Below, piece after piece: positions 13,837 to 18,732 of a DNA stretch of 18,732 nucleotides (positions are counted from its first letter, which is position 1; every line of letters begins with the position of its first letter). The translations under genes and the position numbers were made by a program. The stretch comes from Flavobacteriales bacterium. GTDB taxonomy: Bacteria; Bacteroidota; Bacteroidia; UBA10329. The notes beneath the pieces were generated by a model that ran no database searches, was not told the origin of the DNA, and worked only from the letters and a program-made list of their open reading frames with translations. The stretch lies in NCBI GenBank assembly GCA_003456455.1, contig DMRV01000393.1, positions 1-18,732 on the forward strand, in the 5' to 3' direction.

Positions 13837-14835
13837 ATGGCAAAGATAGGTGATATAGACGTTGGGGATTTTCCCCTATTGCTCGCTCCAATGGAGGATG
13901 TAAGCGACCCCCCATTCCGGGCAGTTTGTAAGGAAAATGGCGCAGACGTGATGTACACCGAGTTTATTTCAGCCGAAGGCTTAATTAGAGATGCTGCCAA
14001 AAGCGTTCAGAAGTTGGACATCTTTGAGTACGAACGGCCTATTGGCATTCAGATTTTTGGTGGAAACATTGAATCCATGAAGGAGTCGGCTGAGATTGCA
14101 ACAGCCGCTAAACCAGACATGATTGACATCAATTATGGTTGTCCCGTAAAGAAGGTGACCTGCAAAGGTGCGGGGGCTGGAATTCTTAAAGACATTCCGA
14201 AGATGGTAGAAATGACAGCCGAAATTGTCAAAAGCACACACCTTCCGGTTACCGTCAAAACCCGTTTGGGCTGGGACACCGAAACCATGTTTGTTGAGGA
14301 AGTAGCCGAGCGTTTGCAAGACGTTGGTGTAAAAGCCATTAGTATTCATGGAAGAACGCGCGTACAGATGTACAAGGGTGAAGCTGATTGGACACTTATC
14401 GGAAACATCAAGAATAATTCGCGTATTCACATACCTGTTTTTGGCAATGGGGATGTGAACAGTCCTGAAAAGGCAAAATTGATGCGAGATGAATACGGAA
14501 TTGATGGAATTATGATTGGACGTGCCAGTATTGGCTACCCATGGATATTTAATGAGATAAAACATTTCCTTAAAACGGGCGAGCATTTAGCACCCCCAAC
14601 CATAGACAATCGCGTTGATACTTGCCTCAAACACTTCGACTTCTCCCTAAAATGGAAAGGAGATAAACTGGGAAATGTGGAAATGCGCAGACACTACGCC
14701 AATTATTTTAAAGGATTCCATGGATTTAAACCGTTCAGAATGCGGCTAGTAACTTCAAACGACAATGATGAAATCAAGCAGCTTCTGGAAGATATTCGCC
14801 ATTATTACCGCGAATTAGAAAAGGTTGTTGCTTAA
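13837..14835 (+). CDS. dusB: tRNA-dihydrouridine synthase (DusB-like)
   Basis: A 332-residue flavoenzyme that reduces uridine to dihydrouridine in the tRNA D loop. The TIM-barrel domain shows LLLAPMEDVSDPPFRAVCKE, QIFGGN, DINYGCPVKKV with conserved Cys102 (proton donor in the family), VKTRLGWD, SIHGRTRVQMYKG, VFGNGDV and GIMIGRASIGYPWIF, the last two groups binding FMN. A helical C-terminal domain (about 245-332) follows. The start is taken as the ATG giving MAKIGDIDVGDFPLLLAPM; six further codons back to a TTG would run into the promoter box. DusB is the usual Bacteroidota type, but the exact tRNA position modified cannot be told from sequence. Confidence 0.93.
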   Translation: MAKIGDIDVGDFPLLLAPMEDVSDPPFRAVCKENGADVMYTEFISAEGLIRDAAKSVQKLDIFEYERPIGIQIFGGNIESMKESAEIATAAKPDMIDINYGCPVKKVTCKGAGAGILKDIPKMVEMTAEIVKSTHLPVTVKTRLGWDTETMFVEEVAERLQDVGVKAISIHGRTRVQMYKGEADWTLIGNIKNNSRIHIPVFGNGDVNSPEKAKLMRDEYGIDGIMIGRASIGYPWIFNEIKHFLKTGEHLAPPTIDNRVDTCLKHFDFSLKWKGDKLGNVEMRRHYANYFKGFHGFKPFRMRLVTSNDNDEIKQLLEDIRHYYRELEKVVA

Positions 14836-14884
14836 ATCCATTTTCTTGTCTTCTCCAAGATTATTCCCAAACGCATTACTTAGG

Positions 14885-14892
14885 TATATTTG
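14885..14892 (+). promoter_or_regulatory. Putative -7 promoter box of the second receptor gene
   Basis: TATATTTG matches TAnnTTTG exactly and ends 22 nt before the ATG at 14915. A TTA at 14861-14863 is 21 nt upstream and may be a degenerate -33 element. Confidence 0.5.
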
Positions 14893-14914
14893 ACCTTCTC
14901 CAAAAAAACAGCGT

Positions 14915-17857
14915 ATGAGGCAACTGGTACAATTCAAGTTCCATTTTATTTTCTCCATAATTACTGTCCTTTTTCTTTTAGGCAGCTCAACTCAAGCACA
15001 GGAATTTAGCGGAACCATTACAGATGGTGAAAGTGGCGAACCTCTTTTCGGGGCAAGCATCGTCCTTACGGGAACAGCTGTTGGGGCAACTACCGATTTT
15101 GACGGGAAGTTCAAATTCAGCCCAGGAAAACAACCACCTTTTCAAGTTACGGTTTCATATATCGGTTACCTGAAGCAGGAAATTGAAGTAACTTCTTTGT
15201 CAGCTCCTCTTGCTGTAAAACTGGGAACTGATGCTGTTATGCTGGAAGGTGTTGTTGTAACCGACACACGTGTTTCAGAAAAGCAGAAAGAGTCGGCTCT
15301 AACGGTAGAAAGCATGGACATCATTGCCATTAAAGAAACTCCAGCCGCCAACTTTTATGATGGGCTTGGAAACCTAAAAGGCGTTGACCTTACGGCAGCG
15401 AGTATCGGTTTCAAGGTGATTAACACCCGTGGTTTCAATAGTACTTCGCCAGTACGTTCATTGCAAGTAATTGATGGCGTTGACAACCAATCTCCAGGAT
15501 TAAACTTCAGCCTTGGAAACTTCCTTGGAGCTTCTGAATTAGACGTACTGAAAGTTGACATTGTACAAGGTGCTAGTTCCGCTTTTTATGGGCCCAACGC
15601 CTTCAATGGGGCTATTGATATGCAAACGAAAAGTCCATTTATCAAACCAGGATTAGAAGCACAAATTAAGGTTGGTGAACGTAATCTTGCAGAAGCTGCA
15701 GTGCGTTGGGCACAGGTATTTAAAAACAAAGATGGCGAAGACAAATTTGCGTACAAGGTTAACCTATTTTACCTGCAGGCGAATGATTGGGTAGCTGATA
15801 ATATTGACCCCGTTTATGAATCGGCAGTTTCTGCTAACAACCCTGGGGGTTATGACGCGGTAAATAGATACGGAGATGAAGACCTAGCGGGCGGCAATGA
15901 CTTTTCTGATCAGATAGCCAATTATCCAGGACTGGGAACATTCTTCCGCAGAGGTTACATGGAACAAGACCTTGTAGACTATAACACGCGAAACTTCAAA
16001 GCAAACCTCGCCACGCACTACAAAATCAAGTCTGATTTAGAGCTTATTTACTCCTTTAATTTTGGAACTGGTACTACTGTCTATCAGGGTGAAAACCGTT
16101 TCTCTTTGAAAAACATGCTGTTTTTCCAAAATCGCATTGAAATTGCCAAGAAAGACAAGTGGTTTGTACGCGCGTATGCTACCAATGAAGACGCTGGTGA
16201 CTCCTACGATGCGGTTATTACAGCATTCAAACTATTAGATAATCAGCGCACGCTTGACGATTACAATACAGCGTATGCGAATTACTGGGTATCCAATATA
16301 CGGAACCCCGTTCGGGATTTGCTTAGAGACAACAATGTGACTTTCGGAGGGCCGGGGGTTGGTTGGGACACGGATGCAATTGCAGCAGTTCTGGCTGATT
16401 ACCCTGAAGAACTTCAAGCTTGGCACGATCAAACAAATAGCTTTCTTGCAAATGATCCTTTAGAAGGATACCCAGAAGCTGGTTCAGAAAGATTCAATGA
16501 GCTTTTCAATGAAATCACAACCACTATATACACGGATAACAGTATTGATGGAGGTGGATCTCGCTTTTACGACAAATCAGCTCTTTATCACATACACGGG
16601 GAATATAAATTAGACCCTTCTATTAAGGGAACCAAATTAGGCCTCTTCACTTTTGGTGCCAACGGGCGTCTGTACGCTCCAAACTCACGAGGAACCATTT
16701 TTGACGAACTACGAATTGACGAACGTGACGTTCAAGTTGCCGACAATTTTGGAGGCGTACGTGATTCTGCAGTATTTGACACAAGCTTCAGGAAAATATT
16801 TAACTGGGAATTTGGTGTATACGCTGGTTGGGAACGAAAATTCTTCAATGAGAAATTGAAGGTTAGTGCAACGCTGAGAATGGATAAGAATCAAAACTTT
16901 CCATTCGTCTTCTCTCCAGCTGCATCGTTGGTATATCTTCCAACAAAAGACCATACCATACGAGCTGGCTTTTCCTCTGCCATAAGAAACCCTACGCTAG
17001 CCGACCAATACCTGTATTACGATGTTGGACGGGCTATATTAATCGGAAATATTAATGGCTTCAACGACCTCATTACTGTAGATTCATTTATAGATTATTT
17101 GGGAGTGGGAGCAGGCGTTAGCAACGACACCTTGTTGCAATACTTTGATGTTGCACCTATCGTACCGGAGAAAGTGAAAACAATTGAGTTAGGGTATCGA
17201 GGGTTCTTTTTTGGTCATTTATATGTAGATGCTTCTACTTACCTCAGTTTTTATGACGACTTCATCGGATTTAACCTTGGAGTTGAATCTAGTTTCGATA
17301 CAGTAATTGGATTACCTATAGAGCCTCAGGCATTTAGAGTAGCTGCCAATAGCACCAACCAAGTAATCACCCAGGGAGCCTCTATCGGACTTACCTACTA
17401 CTTTAAAAACAAGTACACTGTAACGGGTAACTACTCTTGGAATAGATTGCAAAAAACAGCAGAAGATGATCCAATTATTCCTGCATTTAATACGCCAGAA
17501 CATAAATTTAACCTTGGGTTTTCGGGGCGTGGTTTGGGTAAAGCTAAATCCGGTCTTTTTGGCTTTAGCGTAAACTACAAGTGGATTCAAGGATTCCTAT
17601 TTGAAGGTTCTCCTCAGTTCACAGGAATCGTTCCTACTTACGATATGTTTGACGCTCAGATTAATTATAAAATTCCAAGTAATCACATAACATTCAAATT
17701 AGGAGCATCTAACCTGTTCGGAATTCAACCGCTATTTCAAGATGGAAGTGTAAGCGAACGTTTCAGCAATGCTTTTGACAACCGAAACGCGCAAGTATAT
17801 GGCGGACCAAGAGTTGGCCGAATGGCGTACCTATCCATTTTATTTGAGTGGAATTGA
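14915..17857 (+). CDS. TonB-dependent outer-membrane receptor with carboxypeptidase-regulatory-like domain (paralogue 2)
   Basis: A 980-residue protein: a signal peptide of about 28 residues (ending LGSSTQA), a carboxypeptidase-regulatory-like domain (about 30-110, with TTDFDGKFKF and VSYIGYLKQ), a VVVTDTRVSE segment, a plug domain with NTRGFN at 170-175, VIDGVDNQSPG and SAFYGPNAFNG, and a long beta-barrel ending YLSILFEWN. It aligns along its whole length with the receptor at 477-3329; shared blocks include NEDAGDSYD in the barrel and IIPxFNTPEHK near the end. No SusD gene follows. Instead a secreted alpha/beta hydrolase begins 50 bp downstream. It has its own promoter box, so it is separate from dus. 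Substrate unknown. Confidence 0.93.
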   Translation: MRQLVQFKFHFIFSIITVLFLLGSSTQAQEFSGTITDGESGEPLFGASIVLTGTAVGATTDFDGKFKFSPGKQPPFQVTVSYIGYLKQEIEVTSLSAPLAVKLGTDAVMLEGVVVTDTRVSEKQKESALTVESMDIIAIKETPAANFYDGLGNLKGVDLTAASIGFKVINTRGFNSTSPVRSLQVIDGVDNQSPGLNFSLGNFLGASELDVLKVDIVQGASSAFYGPNAFNGAIDMQTKSPFIKPGLEAQIKVGERNLAEAAVRWAQVFKNKDGEDKFAYKVNLFYLQANDWVADNIDPVYESAVSANNPGGYDAVNRYGDEDLAGGNDFSDQIANYPGLGTFFRRGYMEQDLVDYNTRNFKANLATHYKIKSDLELIYSFNFGTGTTVYQGENRFSLKNMLFFQNRIEIAKKDKWFVRAYATNEDAGDSYDAVITAFKLLDNQRTLDDYNTAYANYWVSNIRNPVRDLLRDNNVTFGGPGVGWDTDAIAAVLADYPEELQAWHDQTNSFLANDPLEGYPEAGSERFNELFNEITTTIYTDNSIDGGGSRFYDKSALYHIHGEYKLDPSIKGTKLGLFTFGANGRLYAPNSRGTIFDELRIDERDVQVADNFGGVRDSAVFDTSFRKIFNWEFGVYAGWERKFFNEKLKVSATLRMDKNQNFPFVFSPAASLVYLPTKDHTIRAGFSSAIRNPTLADQYLYYDVGRAILIGNINGFNDLITVDSFIDYLGVGAGVSNDTLLQYFDVAPIVPEKVKTIELGYRGFFFGHLYVDASTYLSFYDDFIGFNLGVESSFDTVIGLPIEPQAFRVAANSTNQVITQGASIGLTYYFKNKYTVTGNYSWNRLQKTAEDDPIIPAFNTPEHKFNLGFSGRGLGKAKSGLFGFSVNYKWIQGFLFEGSPQFTGIVPTYDMFDAQINYKIPSNHITFKLGASNLFGIQPLFQDGSVSERFSNAFDNRNAQVYGGPRVGRMAYLSILFEWN

Positions 17858-17880
17858 TTTCTTAATTAGTACATTTATCA

Positions 17881-17895
17881 TTAAACTTTGTTTAA
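17881..17895. repeat. Small inverted repeat upstream of the second hydrolase
   Basis: TTAAAC-TTT-GTTTAA, 6-bp arms around a 3-nt centre, in the short gap between the receptor and the hydrolase genes, 12 nt before the ATG. It is AT-rich, so it could be chance. It has no T-tract and is not a convincing terminator. Confidence 0.35.
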
Positions 17896-17907
17896 CTTAA
17901 TAATACC

Positions 17908-18732
17908 ATGAAAAAACTATTACTATCACTATTAGTCATTGGTCTTGGCGCTGGATTCTCCTCCGCGCAGGATCGTTATCTCGATGAAATTTTCCCAAGC
18001 GTAACAACCACGGGAGATGTTACATTCGGAGAAAATTACAACTTCTTTACAGGTTCACCTGGAGCTGTTCTTAAAACAGACATTTACGAACCTGCTGGAG
18101 ATACTGAAACAAATCGGGCAGCAGTTATCGTTTTGCACACAGGAAACTTTCTTCCAAAGTACCTTAATCAAAGCCCTACTGGTAACAATAAGGACAGCTC
18201 GATAGTTGTTTCTGCAGAATTGTTTGCAAAAAGAGGTTATGTTGCTCTAGCCCCAAATTACCGTGGAGGTTGGAGACCAACCAGCGCAAGTCCTGACGAT
18301 AGAAGGGGTTCATTGCTTACCGCAGTTTACCGTGCCATTAATGATGTTAAATCTCTTGTTCGTTTCTTAAAAAAGTCAGTTGCTGAAGATGGCAACCCTT
18401 ACGGAATAAACCCAGATAGAATTGTTGTTTACGGACATGGTTCTGGAGGTTACATTTCACTTGCTTATGGTTCTTTAGACAGAATTGAAGAGTTGGAGCA
18501 AGAAGTTAGCGGGAAATGGTTGAGCAGTACCGATGTAGTAGATGCCAATGATGACACCTTATTTTTCGCCAATGAACTTTTCCTCGATGCCGATATAGTT
18601 GGTAGTGTTGATGGGTTCGGTGGTTCTTTTAATACAGACAACTGGCCAGGTTACAGCAATGACGTTGTGGCATGTGTAAATGTTGGTGGAGCGCTTGGTG
18701 ATTCTGCTTGGATGGAAGTTGGTGAGCCACCT
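17908..18732 (+). CDS. Secreted alpha/beta hydrolase, dienelactone hydrolase/carboxylesterase type (C-terminus beyond the window)
   Basis: The frame is open for 275 codons to the window edge. A signal peptide (about residues 1-20, ending AGFSSAQ) precedes an alpha/beta-hydrolase fold: VIVLHTGNFLP, an oxyanion-type segment, then GYVALAPNYRGGW, INPDRIVVYGHGSGGY with nucleophile elbow GHGSGG (Ser179), and DGFGGSFNTDNWPG further on. The catalytic Asp and His are expected after the window end. The family cleaves esters or similar bonds. The length already seen exceeds a minimal esterase core, and a T9SS tail like that of the hydrolase at 3342-6404 is possible but not visible. It follows the receptor gene by 50 bp on the same strand and is probably functionally linked to it. 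Confidence 0.85.
   Translation, partial: MKKLLLSLLVIGLGAGFSSAQDRYLDEIFPSVTTTGDVTFGENYNFFTGSPGAVLKTDIYEPAGDTETNRAAVIVLHTGNFLPKYLNQSPTGNNKDSSIVVSAELFAKRGYVALAPNYRGGWRPTSASPDDRRGSLLTAVYRAINDVKSLVRFLKKSVAEDGNPYGINPDRIVVYGHGSGGYISLAYGSLDRIEELEQEVSGKWLSSTDVVDANDDTLFFANELFLDADIVGSVDGFGGSFNTDNWPGYSNDVVACVNVGGALGDSAWMEVGEPP

Noticed and set aside
13802..13915. N-terminal extension of the CPBP protease frame
   Set aside because: It is antisense to the start of the dus gene and not hydrophobic as a membrane-protein N-terminus would be.
13981..14586. Minus-strand open frame of 201 codons inside dusB
   Set aside because: It lies entirely antisense to a conserved enzyme gene, has no recognisable domain and no promoter box; a shadow frame.
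1..18732. CRISPR arrays, insertion sequences, toxin-antitoxin or phage-defence genes
   Set aside because: No regularly spaced direct repeats, transposase motifs or small toxin-antitoxin-like gene pairs were seen on either strand.

Overview
The window looks like chromosome from a member of the Bacteroidota, most likely a marine-type Flavobacteriales. The evidence is a C-terminal type IX secretion (T9SS) sorting domain, two large TonB-dependent receptors with N-terminal carboxypeptidase-regulatory-like domains, an ExbB-ExbD-ExbD cluster, an almost complete absence of Shine-Dalgarno sequences, and repeated TAnnTTTG boxes (the Bacteroidota -7 promoter element) just upstream of genes. The exact family cannot be fixed from the sequence alone.

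Layout. The left edge holds the N-terminus of an MscS-type mechanosensitive channel (minus strand). Divergent from it is a two-gene unit: a SusD-less TonB-dependent receptor (477-3329) and, 12 bp later, a secreted CocE/NonD-type alpha/beta hydrolase with a T9SS tail (3342-6404), closed by a strong hairpin. Next come an acyl-CoA thioesterase (plus strand) and a convergent minus-strand pair, a GT9 glycosyltransferase followed by DoxX, whose genes overlap by 4 bp. A compact, mirror-symmetric divergent promoter separates GT9 from a plus-strand series: TatD-family hydrolase, type I L-asparaginase, tRNA-Ser(GGA), then exbB, a small unidentified membrane protein, exbD1 and exbD2. A textbook intrinsic terminator ends that series. 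A CPBP-family membrane protease (minus strand) is divergent from a tRNA-dihydrouridine synthase. The right end repeats the theme of the left end: a second TonB-dependent receptor (14915-17857) followed by a secreted alpha/beta hydrolase that runs off the window.

How the genes may work together. The two receptors are clear paralogues, and each is followed by a secreted or exported alpha/beta hydrolase of a different subfamily. This suggests two versions of a 'cleave outside, import the product' module without a SusD lipoprotein. The substrate is unknown. The ExbB-X-ExbD-ExbD cluster between them is the type of inner-membrane motor that energises such receptors; no tonB gene is in the window. 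The remaining genes are housekeeping or metabolic. No mobile elements, CRISPR arrays, prophage genes or defence genes were seen, and no gene-free stretch exceeds about 230 bp.
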